From assembly GCA_030144965.1 (NCBI GenBank), contig JAMPUU010000007.1, positions 124,001 to 188,000 on the forward strand: a stretch of DNA of 64,000 nucleotides. The letters are read 5' to 3'. The notes below the pieces were generated by a model. It searched no databases. It was not told the origin of the DNA and saw only the letters and a list, made by a program, of their open reading frames with translations. Below, piece by piece: positions 35,095 to 44,583 of this stretch (positions are counted from its first letter, which is position 1; each line of letters opens with the position of its first letter). The DNA is from Nitrospira sp. BO4. Its GTDB lineage: Bacteria; Nitrospirota; Nitrospiria; Nitrospirales; Nitrospiraceae. The position numbers were made by a program, and so were the translations under genes.

Positions 35095-36333
35095 ATGCGT
35101 ATCTGGCACTTCCGTTCGATCAGCTTCGCGGCCAGCCTCACCCTCTTGAGCCTCATGGGCTGTACGTCCTCGTACTTCGTTCCCATGGAACTCGCACCAT
35201 TCGACATCACACAGCAACACACCGTCAGACAGCCCTTGCACGACCCGCAGCTACACGTACAGACGCATCCCGATGGACTGGGATGGACCGTCTCCGCCAC
35301 GCAAATGTGGGAAGAAACCACAACAGTAGAAGAGCGAGAAATCTGGAGGGGACTCAGCTATCAACCCAGCGAGAACACCACACGACAGATCGGATTGACC
35401 CTAGCCACTCCGATCACCTGTCCAGGCAGTCTCGTCGCCCACCTCCTCCAGCGAGGGATACGACTGATGGGCGTCATGGATGGGCCTGCACCAACATGGA
35501 AACTTGTGTATACCTACTGTGTGGTGCCCCTGCGCGGGCTCGATCCCGCCAAAGAATCCTGGACCTCACAACCAGCAGGGGCAACAACACAACATACATT
35601 TACCACTGTCACCAACACGCCAATCACCGACGGACGTCTGCAACTCCAATGGCGGCAGCCTCAGACAGATCCAGTCGGCATTGAATATCCGCTCACACCG
35701 ACTCAGCCCTTGGTCGATCTTCGACTCCGAGACCTCGCCAGTCTCGTCCAACGAGATCAGACGCCGCCTCACCTTCGCCAAGGCCACGTCGATATCGTCC
35801 TACTGACGTCGGACAAATCACCCGTGCACGAACCACTTCCAGTCAACAGCCACACCCTCGCCGCCGCCCTGGCATCCGATCTCGCGCAACGCCCTCCCGA
35901 TGACTGGCCCATTGTCAAACGGATACGCATTGACAGTACTCGGCCGGACTTGCTCGCGCTTGCCGAACATACCGCCACCGACCTCGGCATCCCCATCGTC
36001 GCACGACAGCAATCCGCACAGGTCCTCCAGCGGCTCCAACAACAAGAAGTGTCGCCACAATTCACCGACACCACTCCCTCAACGATCGGACATTGGACCG
36101 GCGCCACGCTCTTCTTGTCACTCCGATCGACCACCGACTATCCGGGACACCAATTCATCCACGCAACCGTCATCGCGATCGAAACAGGGCTCGTTCTCGG
36201 ACAAGTCACGATCGAAGGTCCGATGACCACCACGCCAGAATTCACCGGCCTGATCCGTGGCGAGCTGGACGCCCTACTCTCGCCGTCCCACGGCAGTCGA
36301 CGACAAGGCGTCCTGATCGAGGACAAACCATGA
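35095..36333 (+). CDS. Lipoprotein with CsgG/LpoB-like C-terminal domain (first of a pair)
   Basis: 412 aa. Lipobox LLSLMGC puts the lipidated Cys near residue 23. An N-terminal region with MELAPFDIT and GWTVSATQMWEE is similar to the next gene's product. Residues 260-390 (KRIRIDSTRPDLLALAEHTA, LGIPIVARQQSAQVLQRLQ, ATVIAIETGLVLGQV) resemble the CsgG/LpoB fold of periplasmic lipoproteins (name a resource, 'ver...l..l', tG.v.). These two genes are the only plus-strand genes in the conjugation region. They may be outer-membrane assembly or surface-exclusion factors; that is inference. Confidence 0.62.
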   Translation: MRIWHFRSISFAASLTLLSLMGCTSSYFVPMELAPFDITQQHTVRQPLHDPQLHVQTHPDGLGWTVSATQMWEETTTVEEREIWRGLSYQPSENTTRQIGLTLATPITCPGSLVAHLLQRGIRLMGVMDGPAPTWKLVYTYCVVPLRGLDPAKESWTSQPAGATTQHTFTTVTNTPITDGRLQLQWRQPQTDPVGIEYPLTPTQPLVDLRLRDLASLVQRDQTPPHLRQGHVDIVLLTSDKSPVHEPLPVNSHTLAAALASDLAQRPPDDWPIVKRIRIDSTRPDLLALAEHTATDLGIPIVARQQSAQVLQRLQQQEVSPQFTDTTPSTIGHWTGATLFLSLRSTTDYPGHQFIHATVIAIETGLVLGQVTIEGPMTTTPEFTGLIRGELDALLSPSHGSRRQGVLIEDKP

Positions 36334-37433
36334 TGCGCTCGCGTGGAATCATAATCTGTTCAGTCCTCGTGCTCGGTGGATGCCACACCTTAATGCCGGT
36401 CGAACTCCCGACCACCAAGACCGTGATGATCGAACGAGAGCGGTTGCCGCATGGAGAACCAACATCAACACTCCAAGCTGATGCCGCCAATCGACGCTGG
36501 ACCGTCGATGTGCGACAAGCCTATACAATCCGCACCGACACCATGACGGTTCAAAAAGAGGGAGTCCGTCGTTATCTCTGGTGGCCACTGGCTCCATTGA
36601 ATGGACTCCTCCAATGCCCGATCGGGATTCTTGCATCCACTGTTTCTGACAGCACCAGCGCACGCACACTCCGCCAAGTCGGATGCATGCGCCTGATTGG
36701 GATGGAACCTTTGCAGGGAGTGGCGGAACATCAGACACATACCACCACCAGTAGCGCACGCCATGAGGACACCGCACCGGCTGCCGGCATCGAGGTAACA
36801 TTTACGCCGGACCTTTCTCCCGACGACATACTCCGAACTGTGACAGGACGCGATGGTGCCATGACATTGACTCACCAACGAATTCACACATCGACACCAG
36901 CCCCCATCACGGGACGTCTCGAAGTGAACGACAATCACAAGACGATCCTCTCACGCTCCATCACGATCACCCCTGATCCTGCCGACCCCTTCCGCAATCC
37001 CAAAACCGCACCGCCAGTCTTACCGGCGAACGACCCGATCATCGTGCAAATCGAGCCATTCACCCGGGAAGACGGCACACCTGATCCCACCCTGCATCCA
37101 GCACTGATCGCCACCCTCCTCCGAGCAGGAATCACGGTCATCGCGAATCAGACCGACACGCAACAACTGGCACAGGAAATCGGATTGCAGCAAGGACTCA
37201 GAATTGACGATGCGGCAAAAGTCCGGCTGGGGAGACTGACACAGCCCACGATCGTCATTGAGGGGAAGGTGCGGACAACCAATCAGATCAAAACACTGAC
37301 TGCGTCGTTGTATCTCGCTAGAACAGGCGAGAGAATCGTACTGAATGGACTGTTAGATCGGGAACTCGGGGAGTCTATCAAAGAAATGTTAACGGGAAAC
37401 CGACAAAGCAGACTGACGAAGACCCACAACTAA
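36330..37433 (+). CDS. Lipoprotein paralogue, second of a pair
   Basis: 367 aa from the ATG at 36330, which makes an ATGA overlap with the preceding gene; longer frames run into that gene. Lipobox VLVLGGCHT. Residues 20-110 repeat the layout of the first lipoprotein (VELPTTKTV, RWTVDVRQAYTI), supporting duplication. The C-terminal part, VQIEPFTREDGTPDP, AGITVIANQTDTQQLAQEIGLQ, LTQPTIVIEGKVRT and LTASLYLARTGERIVL, fits the CsgG/LpoB pattern better than the first copy. The gene converges on the 139-aa secreted-protein gene, 25 bases apart. Confidence 0.6.
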   Translation: MMRSRGIIICSVLVLGGCHTLMPVELPTTKTVMIERERLPHGEPTSTLQADAANRRWTVDVRQAYTIRTDTMTVQKEGVRRYLWWPLAPLNGLLQCPIGILASTVSDSTSARTLRQVGCMRLIGMEPLQGVAEHQTHTTTSSARHEDTAPAAGIEVTFTPDLSPDDILRTVTGRDGAMTLTHQRIHTSTPAPITGRLEVNDNHKTILSRSITITPDPADPFRNPKTAPPVLPANDPIIVQIEPFTREDGTPDPTLHPALIATLLRAGITVIANQTDTQQLAQEIGLQQGLRIDDAAKVRLGRLTQPTIVIEGKVRTTNQIKTLTASLYLARTGERIVLNGLLDRELGESIKEMLTGNRQSRLTKTHN

Positions 37434-37458
37434 TCACCACCACACCACTGCAGAGCCT

Positions 37459-37878
37459 TCACTTTACCAGTGACGTGACTTCTGTCACACAATCTCCTTC
37501 ATACTCTCGAAACATCCCATTCGTGATATTCGTACTGGGACTACTAGCAGGACCCGGAACAGTCCCAAGCGCTACAATAGATCGAATATTGATCACAGCA
37601 ACTCCTCCACCTGGAGCCTTTTTGCATTCCACGACAAGATGTTGTGATAGCGGTTCATCTATATCAGCCTTGAGCATTCGATCGACAGACTGCCATCCGC
37701 TAACGCTAACAAGATTGGATTTCATGACTTTGTACCCAGGTATTTCAGATCCAATAAAAAGACCAAGCCATGGCTTTGAATCTGGCTTTTTCACTTCCGC
37801 ATGAAGAAAGACCGGAAGAAACGCCGTCGCTAAGGCAATACACACTGCAATAACAATTCGCCTAGAGCAAATTACCAT
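37459..37878 (-). CDS. Secreted protein downstream of traG, possible entry-exclusion factor
   Basis: 139 aa with a signal peptide (IVIAVCIALATAFLPVFLHA). The mature protein has WLGLFIGSEIPGYKVMKS, two Cys that could pair (ECKKAPGG and EGDCVTEV) and no recognised domain. In SXT and R27-like elements the gene after traG is the entry-exclusion gene, of similar size. Position therefore suggests an exclusion role, but sequence similarity to known Eex proteins was not tested. It follows a 51-aa ORF by 6 bases. Confidence 0.5.
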   Translation of the reverse strand: MVICSRRIVIAVCIALATAFLPVFLHAEVKKPDSKPWLGLFIGSEIPGYKVMKSNLVSVSGWQSVDRMLKADIDEPLSQHLVVECKKAPGGGVAVINIRSIVALGTVPGPASSPSTNITNGMFREYEGDCVTEVTSLVK

Positions 37879-37884
37879 CAGTTT

Positions 37885-38040
37885 TCAATCCCTTTCATGG
37901 TCATCCCCATCAAATGGATGCTCCTGATAATCATACGGCCACTCAAGACGTAGAAAATCGTCCTCATCAAGCGAAACCTGGCCGGCAAGAGTAAACCCGC
38001 CCTTAATTAAGTGCCATATATTGGCAAGCCACGCAATCAC
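37885..38040 (-). CDS. 51-aa small ORF between traG and the putative exclusion gene
   Basis: A GTG start at 38040 follows AGGGG closely and begins MIAWLANIWHLIKGGFTLAG, an amphipathic/hydrophobic helix, then an acidic tail (SLDEDDFLRLEWPYDYQEH). It ends with TGA at 37885. Its spacing (9 bases after the traG stop, 6 before the next gene) fits a real member of the operon, but it is too short to be certain and no homologue is recognised. Confidence 0.45.
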   Translation of the reverse strand: MIAWLANIWHLIKGGFTLAGQVSLDEDDFLRLEWPYDYQEHPFDGDDHERD

Positions 38041-38049
38041 TTTTCCCCT

Positions 38050-41000
38050 TCACTTCCTTCTCGACTTCGGAGTGATCCCTCTGCTTTTCATAAACTCATC
38101 AACTTGTTGTTTCGCAGCATCATACGTCCCCTTCAATGCAGGATCACTGGGCGCGTTCGGATCGTATCGAGGTGATTCACCGGAGCCTCCCAAGATTTTG
38201 TCCGCCGATTGCTTAAACCTCGCCGCTCGAAGGGCCTCCATCGAAGTGCTCCAGCCCAACCTCACACCTTCAGCCGTTCTGGCAGCATCTTTCCAGACTC
38301 CTGGCTGATCAGGATTAAACGGCTCAGCCAGCCCGAGCGCCTCAAGCGACTGCTGACCCTTGCCCACCAAAGTAGACTGTTCGTCTATTTTAGTATGTAA
38401 ACCGTATTGATGGAATTCTTCTCGGTCGATACCTTTATTCCCCTGACTAGAGATAACTGCACCAGCTTGATTCAGCACATCGCGAATATGAAAACCTCCC
38501 GCTGACTCAGCTTCACGATGACTCACTTCTCGTTCATTCGTCAACCGCCCCTTTGAGGGATCACGCGGATCAGCCTCTACATCGGCCACAGTAAAGATTG
38601 GTCCCTTTTCTCCCTGATGATAGCCGACCTGTTTTCCAGTCGCCGCATTCGAAAAATTCATGCTAACAATATCACCGTCATGAGACATGTCAATCTTACC
38701 TGCAACGCGCGTCGAGCCCTGTCCATCAGAACGAGGCACTTGAAACGTTCCTGAAAAGCTATTCTCATTTGACCGTGATTGAGTCAGAACCTCAAACTCC
38801 CCCGTCCCATCACCACCACGAGCAAGAGTTTTCGTTACTAACTCTCCATCACCATTTCCCGTCCTCGAATCGACCACGCCTGACTTTGTTCCAGAAATAA
38901 TCTCACCTGATGAATCTTTGTTCAAACGCTGCGTTTCCCTACGACCATCCACAGTTTGAACATTTTGCGTCGTATCGATTGAATTAATCTTTTCAGTACC
39001 AGCCCCCGCAGAAATTACATACCCGACACCCTCACCACCATGGAGAACACCTGCCTCAGTAACCGTCGACCCACCCTCGGGTTCCACAACAGACAAAGAG
39101 GTTTGCCCAATGGGCAATTCACTCAAAGGACGCTCAGCCACATCCACCGCCAATGATCGCTCTCCAAACGCCGACTTATTTTCTGCCACGGTTGTATCTG
39201 GACTTTTCATCAACCGATCCAAGACTGAGCCTTCTTTATTGGGGTCAACAGATGCATGCCCTCGAGAAGTAAAATGCGTTTGACCAATCGATGTCAAATG
39301 TCCATATCCATCATCCTTAAACGCCAGGCCAGTCCAACTTTCTTCATAGGTGAACTGGTCACCACCTAAACTACCCATTAATGTAAGACGATGCCCATCG
39401 TCGTCCAAAACGTGTTGCGTACCCCCTGACGCCAGATCTGAGAAGAAAATCTGTCCATCTTTCCCCTCAACATGCGCTTTGGACGTATGCTGCCCCTTCT
39501 CAGTAGCCGGACCATCATACGACCAAGCAGTCTGAGGGTCATGGGGATTACCGTGAAACGTAAACCGCCCTCCGGCAAGAGTCATATCCGAATGAGGAAG
39601 ATGCATCGACACACCTGACGATTCTCCTTGAAGCCTAGATTGCCAGGTCTCGTCAGAGGCATGAAGCTCCCATCGTTGATCCTTATCGCTATACGACAAC
39701 TCCCCTTTCAGATCTCCACGAAACCCGTCCTGATCTACCGTCAACTGACCCTGAAACGGCAAAGATGATCCATCTGCAGCAACACCACCTTGCCCACTCA
39801 CCACTCCCCCCATGAGCTCATGTGACCCATCACTATGAAACACCTCAACTCCCTCTGCCGGTGTCCCAGTGTACGATCGAGTGAGTTCACCAGCACCACC
39901 TTCTGATGTCGTCGTCATTAATCCATGACTGCTCCCGGTCTTCATCATAAGATCGGTACCATGCCCACTGGTCACGGTCATCCCCTGTGAAAAGTCAGGC
40001 ACACCCCGGTCATCGGTTTTCACATCAGAAAGAGAGTATTGGAAATCCCCATGTTCCGTCGAATGCGCGGTCATCACCCCCTCCCCCCAAGGCGAATCGG
40101 CCGAAGGACGGGAGAAACTCGCGGTTACATCCGCCGTCACTAAGTCTGTCTGACCATTCCTTGTCAGCGGCACCTGAGCTGTTCCAACGTGTTTGCTGTG
40201 CTCACTCCCGTCTCCCATCGTCGTAATTTGATGCGTAAAACCTTGATCAGAGTAGGTGTCCGTTTTCATCTGTCGCTGATTCGCCCCCTGGTCCCACACT
40301 TCTTTATTCTCATGGTTCACGCCATGCTCATCAGTCGACGTATAGGCCACATCGACGTGATCCCCTGAGACTTGAAACTCTGCTTGATGGACCTGCCCCT
40401 GTTCATCCCGAAACTCTTGACGCCACGCCCCTCCCGTATATTGATCACCCTTACGAGCCCATGATCCTTCAGCGCCATGATATTGCTCGGTCCCATCCGC
40501 GCCGCGAAGCAAACTACTCCCATCACTATAACTATAAGCCGTCGACCCGTCTTGACGATGCACCGCAAGACCGGACGAATCCGCATAATGAGAGCTGGCC
40601 TGCATATGACCATGCGCATCCTGACTCCACGTGGTTTCTTCTTTCAAATGTTGACCCGGCTCGACATATTTCCCGTCTCCATGCGCATACGCCGAGGCCT
40701 CATAATTTGCCGCTTGCTGCGCCCCACTTGCCGCGCCGGCCAGCGACGATGCCATCGACGACATGCCATATGTGACCACCGTCGCGAGCGTCGGAACCGC
40801 CCAAATCAGTTTCCCCATAAACGTATTTAAGCCGAGCAACACATTAAAATACTGGTCATAGGAATTGAAGGTGATCTGATTAACCGTAATCAGATTCATC
40901 TGATCAACCCCATAGCGGTAACTCACAAAATTCATAATGACAAACATTGGGATCCACATAAATAACCACCCATACCCCGTAATCGCTCCGCGAATCGTCG

Positions 41001-42060
41001 CAAACATCGCGGGGCTCATGGCCAGCGCCAGCATCAAGGGCGTGAGCAAATAGACCGCACTTTCCGCCACCGTTCGCAAGAGTGGAACAAAGCGAGCCGA
41101 CAACATGGAATCGTTAAAGGCCTGATTCTTGAGATCCTCAGAGATCGATCGATTCATCTTCCCCACAGTGGTCGCCGTATCATTCCCCTCTTCCGCATCC
41201 AACACTTCCGCATCTTTCCAACGCTCACGAAGCAACACATTATTGATGAGCACACGAGGACCCTGTGCAGTCCCAATAATGTTGGTTGAAAACGATTGAA
41301 CCGGCGTCAGTTCATTATCGGCAACATCTTCGATCCCCAACGCCGCCCGGAATTGCCGCATGGTCTCCGCATAGCCAGGCTCTGCCTGTACCAACCCATT
41401 CGTAATCCACCGATCGTACATTTCTGGACAGGTCCGGCTCGCAAACGGGTTTCCCAGTCGCACCTCCATCGTTGAGATCGCAGCATTGGTCGTTTGAATC
41501 GCCGCCGCCATATCCACTGCATCTAAAATCGTGCCTCGATTCAACTCGCCGAGTTGAATCGCCGGAAACGTACAATCCTTCAAATAATTCGTCACATTGA
41601 TTTGAAGATCGCCAGGAATCATTTCCAACGATAGGGTCTTTTGCATATCAAAGAACCCTTTGCCGATCGTCGAATTCACGAGACGATATTCAGCAGGAAG
41701 GCCAAACGTCGTTTCCACACCCACCATGGTCTGGTAACTAATCTCCGAGGTCATATAGGCCGGAAACGCAACCGCTAACGGAACATCCGCAATCACCTGA
41801 TCACCCACCCACGGATGCACCAAATCATGCACCAGAATGGGCATCCGAATATTCATCGTGACAGCCAAAATCAGCAACGCCCCAATCACCCACTGCCAAA
41901 CCACACGTCCGCGCCCCAGATACGCCGACACACTCCCAAAGATCAGGCAAATCATGCCCAGGCGCAGCAAACTCTCATATCCGCCGCCCATCATAAACAC
42001 GATACTGCGGAAGACATCTGACAGCACATCGCCATTCCCAAAGGTATTGATCTGCCACAT
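38050..42060 (-). CDS. traG: TraG, mating-pair stabilisation / inner-membrane protein
   Basis: 1336 aa, in the usual size range for large TraG proteins. The N-terminal third has membrane spans (YESLLRLGMICLIFGSVSAYL, VVWQWVIGALLILAVTMN, and AESAVYLLTPLMLALAMSP, LFMWIPMFVIMNF) and the TraG_N topology. From about residue 480 it is a long hydrophilic, Gly/Asp/Ser/His-rich region with repeated SYSDGSS/YSDQGF-like and 'HSDGSH' units. This exposed part is the one that recognises the exclusion protein in the recipient in F and SXT. It lies directly downstream of traH (13 bases). Confidence 0.87.
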   Translation of the reverse strand: MWQINTFGNGDVLSDVFRSIVFMMGGGYESLLRLGMICLIFGSVSAYLGRGRVVWQWVIGALLILAVTMNIRMPILVHDLVHPWVGDQVIADVPLAVAFPAYMTSEISYQTMVGVETTFGLPAEYRLVNSTIGKGFFDMQKTLSLEMIPGDLQINVTNYLKDCTFPAIQLGELNRGTILDAVDMAAAIQTTNAAISTMEVRLGNPFASRTCPEMYDRWITNGLVQAEPGYAETMRQFRAALGIEDVADNELTPVQSFSTNIIGTAQGPRVLINNVLLRERWKDAEVLDAEEGNDTATTVGKMNRSISEDLKNQAFNDSMLSARFVPLLRTVAESAVYLLTPLMLALAMSPAMFATIRGAITGYGWLFMWIPMFVIMNFVSYRYGVDQMNLITVNQITFNSYDQYFNVLLGLNTFMGKLIWAVPTLATVVTYGMSSMASSLAGAASGAQQAANYEASAYAHGDGKYVEPGQHLKEETTWSQDAHGHMQASSHYADSSGLAVHRQDGSTAYSYSDGSSLLRGADGTEQYHGAEGSWARKGDQYTGGAWRQEFRDEQGQVHQAEFQVSGDHVDVAYTSTDEHGVNHENKEVWDQGANQRQMKTDTYSDQGFTHQITTMGDGSEHSKHVGTAQVPLTRNGQTDLVTADVTASFSRPSADSPWGEGVMTAHSTEHGDFQYSLSDVKTDDRGVPDFSQGMTVTSGHGTDLMMKTGSSHGLMTTTSEGGAGELTRSYTGTPAEGVEVFHSDGSHELMGGVVSGQGGVAADGSSLPFQGQLTVDQDGFRGDLKGELSYSDKDQRWELHASDETWQSRLQGESSGVSMHLPHSDMTLAGGRFTFHGNPHDPQTAWSYDGPATEKGQHTSKAHVEGKDGQIFFSDLASGGTQHVLDDDGHRLTLMGSLGGDQFTYEESWTGLAFKDDGYGHLTSIGQTHFTSRGHASVDPNKEGSVLDRLMKSPDTTVAENKSAFGERSLAVDVAERPLSELPIGQTSLSVVEPEGGSTVTEAGVLHGGEGVGYVISAGAGTEKINSIDTTQNVQTVDGRRETQRLNKDSSGEIISGTKSGVVDSRTGNGDGELVTKTLARGGDGTGEFEVLTQSRSNENSFSGTFQVPRSDGQGSTRVAGKIDMSHDGDIVSMNFSNAATGKQVGYHQGEKGPIFTVADVEADPRDPSKGRLTNEREVSHREAESAGGFHIRDVLNQAGAVISSQGNKGIDREEFHQYGLHTKIDEQSTLVGKGQQSLEALGLAEPFNPDQPGVWKDAARTAEGVRLGWSTSMEALRAARFKQSADKILGGSGESPRYDPNAPSDPALKGTYDAAKQQVDEFMKSRGITPKSRRK

Positions 42061-42073
42061 AAATCCCCCGCTC

Positions 42074-43444
42074 CTACTGTGTCCCTTGCTTCTTACCTGA
42101 CGCCTTCGGCAGCGACTTCTTCAATGTATGCGTCGAGTAATAGGTAAAGGACGGACCTTTATCCATACGTCCGAGCTCCACCATCATCGCGGAATGTGCG
42201 ACATTCTTAACGGCCCTAACCTGGGTATAAAAGTCCTTCAAGTCAGCCGGAAATCCCTCCTGCTTTTGTGCCCACCGACTCGCCTGTTTTTCCACTTCCT
42301 TGACCGCCCGATCGATCCACGCCCACGCGAACTCCGCACCGAGCAACGACCCCACTTGGGCTTTCAACACTGCAGTTTGACCCGGCTGCGTTGCATACCC
42401 GATGAGCAGCCGATACAACGGAATCGGCGACTTATCGATCAGATCGCGCTCCACGTCAGTGAGGGGTACACGATCAACCGTAATTTTTTGCACAATGGAA
42501 TCGTACATCTCCTCAGCACGCAACTGCGTGCCTTTCAGGGTGAGATTGTCGGTTTCTTCAACCGCCAGACACCGAATGGGATCCGCGGCCGGGCAGGTCA
42601 ACATCCGGATATTGGTTGAAGTACCATTTGAATTAATCAGATCATGCAGCTCGATCGTCGGTTGTTTCGTAATGGGAATCCCATCAAGACCGACGACAAT
42701 CGTTCCCACTACACTTTGCATCAACACCGCATCGTCAACGGCCCATCCCGCCTCGGTCAACGCTTGATAGACGAGATTTCCTTTCGGATCGCGGGGTGTC
42801 CCTTCCAGGGAGCTCGCGCCATCTTGCAGCGTCTGATTTTTCTCCGTATCCTGCGCCGCCCAGTAATCCATTAACGCGCCCGACGCCACGCCGACTTCTT
42901 TCACCGAATTTTGGATATTCGTCGCAATCCCTGATAGCTGATTCGGTTCACCCTTCACCATCTTCGCTAGCTCCTGACCGGTCTGACATGGCCCGATGCG
43001 GCCCGCGGCATTGATGGCACGCGCCGCCGCTTCTAGCTTGGAAATAATGTTCTCACACGGCTGACAGAGCTCCATTAATGCCAACTGAAAGGCAAAGCCT
43101 AGCACCCCCGATGTTCCCAATTGTTGCAGGAGATCCGTGAACCTGGACAGGGAGGGGAAGCTGATCGACCCCAGATACAGATCCACTTTCCCGCACCCGG
43201 CTGAAAATCGAGGCGGACTCAAGCTGATCAAATTAAACGTCTCATTGGGAATACGAACCCCCAAGGACCCGCCCATCAAGGCCCCACCCACCTGACTTTG
43301 ATACGCCCCGGGCCGCGTCGAGGTTACTCCACCCCATCCATTGAACATCCGTTGCAGCGAATCGTTGATATCCGCCCACGCAGCCACGGGCGTCACACAA
43401 CTCATCCCGAGCCACAACACCATGACCCACGATCGGATACGCAT
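42074..43444 (-). CDS. traH: TraH, pilus assembly protein
   Basis: 456 aa. Signal peptide, then the conserved opening DINDSLQRMFNGWGG and GAYQSQVGGALMGGSLGVRIP, RFSAGCGKVDLYLGSISFP and CQPCENIISKLEAAARAINA. These are the standard F-type TraH landmarks, including the Cys residues that need TraF/DsbC for folding. The protein belongs to the periplasmic assembly of the F pilus. Neighbours traG and traF are in the usual order. Confidence 0.93.
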   Translation of the reverse strand: MRIRSWVMVLWLGMSCVTPVAAWADINDSLQRMFNGWGGVTSTRPGAYQSQVGGALMGGSLGVRIPNETFNLISLSPPRFSAGCGKVDLYLGSISFPSLSRFTDLLQQLGTSGVLGFAFQLALMELCQPCENIISKLEAAARAINAAGRIGPCQTGQELAKMVKGEPNQLSGIATNIQNSVKEVGVASGALMDYWAAQDTEKNQTLQDGASSLEGTPRDPKGNLVYQALTEAGWAVDDAVLMQSVVGTIVVGLDGIPITKQPTIELHDLINSNGTSTNIRMLTCPAADPIRCLAVEETDNLTLKGTQLRAEEMYDSIVQKITVDRVPLTDVERDLIDKSPIPLYRLLIGYATQPGQTAVLKAQVGSLLGAEFAWAWIDRAVKEVEKQASRWAQKQEGFPADLKDFYTQVRAVKNVAHSAMMVELGRMDKGPSFTYYSTHTLKKSLPKASGKKQGTQ

Positions 43445-43454
43445 ACGCCTCCCC

Positions 43455-44339
43455 TTATGATTTGAGTGGATGGGGCTTCAGAGACGAACGATTTTTCAAG
43501 ATCGACAAGACCCGCTGGCGCAAATCATCCAAGGTAATCAACCCGGCGCCGATCGGCACAATAAACTGCTCGTCAGGAATCGCCAAAAACATCACCGGAA
43601 CCTTATTCACCCCCAACTGCTCCCCCATGCCGTTATCCACCACCGCTTGCGGAAACTCTGGCAGCCCACGCCCATCTTGCGTCACCGCCTTGATCGAAAT
43701 TCCATAGGTATCACTGAACACCTTGAGCAACTGCGATTGCTTCTGACAATACGGACACGTCGACGTGAAGAAAAAGAACAGACCTACCTTCTCGCGCATG
43801 GAAGCCAGAAATTCATCTTCACTCTCTTTCTTCGACACCGCATAGATATCGTGGCCGGCTCCCGAAGAGGGATTCGTCGAGGCATAATCATTCTCCGGAT
43901 GTGTCCACATCACTAAGGCCCACATATCAGTAAACCGTTGGGACCGATTAAACACTTCCTTGTGAACTCGAATGTAGGTCAGTAACGTGTCTTCGGTTTG
44001 CTTATCCAATGCCGCTTCTTTTTTTGCCGTGAGGAGAATCTTGAGCCATGCGGCAGGAAGATTCGGGAGATCAATGTTGTCGATCGGGAGTTTTTTAAGC
44101 GCTTCCTTCAGCGCCACTTGATCTTTGAAATGCTCAGGCTGAAGCGGCATCGCCGGCGTCTGCGGGAGTTGCTGTGGAGGAGGCACCTCGATCTCCGGCA
44201 TCGGATCTTGATAAAAATAATACCCCCTCCAATCAGGGGTCGGCGAATTGCTAATGAGCTTATCGATATCGGCCAACGCTGATGACGTATACACCAGCAC
44301 ACTCACTGCATAGACAATTCCAGCCAGTAGAGATTTCAC
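43455..44339 (-). CDS. traF: TraF, thioredoxin-like pilus assembly protein
   Basis: 294 aa. It starts with GTG at 44339 after GGAGG; a signal peptide (LLAGIVYAVSVLVYTSSALA) follows. The C-terminal half has FFFTSTCPYCQKQSQLL, a CxxC motif retained (unlike F-plasmid TraF, which lacks it), then DTYGISIKAVTQDGRGL and NKVPVMFLAIPDEQ. It probably forms or shuffles disulfides in TraN, TraH and TraU, as the dsbC-like gene at 51197 also suggests. Confidence 0.92.
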   Translation of the reverse strand: MKSLLAGIVYAVSVLVYTSSALADIDKLISNSPTPDWRGYYFYQDPMPEIEVPPPQQLPQTPAMPLQPEHFKDQVALKEALKKLPIDNIDLPNLPAAWLKILLTAKKEAALDKQTEDTLLTYIRVHKEVFNRSQRFTDMWALVMWTHPENDYASTNPSSGAGHDIYAVSKKESEDEFLASMREKVGLFFFFTSTCPYCQKQSQLLKVFSDTYGISIKAVTQDGRGLPEFPQAVVDNGMGEQLGVNKVPVMFLAIPDEQFIVPIGAGLITLDDLRQRVLSILKNRSSLKPHPLKS

Positions 44340-44354
44340 GTTTAGATTTCCTCC

Positions 44355-44564
44355 CTACATCAGCTCATCTATGACAAGTTCTACAAATCGGTGATACGAC
44401 CAAACCACCGACATAAAGACCTGTGCATGGGCTAACACCTGAAACGGTACAAACCAACAACCATCAACTAGAATGAGATAATCCCCAATATTTGTCAGAA
44501 AGATCCCCACCGTCGCCAAAACCATCCAATGACAGTCATCGCGAGATAACCAGAAGGTAGCCAT
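44355..44564 (-). CDS. Small membrane protein between traU and traF
   Basis: 69 aa with two hydrophobic stretches (WMVLATVGIFLTNIGDYLILV and VPFQVLAHAQVFMSVVW). The ATG at 44564 is preceded by GAGGGAG; a GTG at 44570 is the alternative. No family recognised. It lies 15 bases before traF and 19 bases after traU on the same transcript. It may stabilise a neighbouring transfer protein. Confidence 0.5.
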   Translation of the reverse strand: MATFWLSRDDCHWMVLATVGIFLTNIGDYLILVDGCWFVPFQVLAHAQVFMSVVWSYHRFVELVIDELM

Positions 44565-44583
44565 AGGCACTCCCTCTCTCTAA

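Noticed and set aside
35049-35684. 211-codon plus-strand frame overlapping the first lipoprotein gene
   Set aside because: The +1 frame at 35095 has a signal peptide, lipobox and clean structure; this frame has neither.
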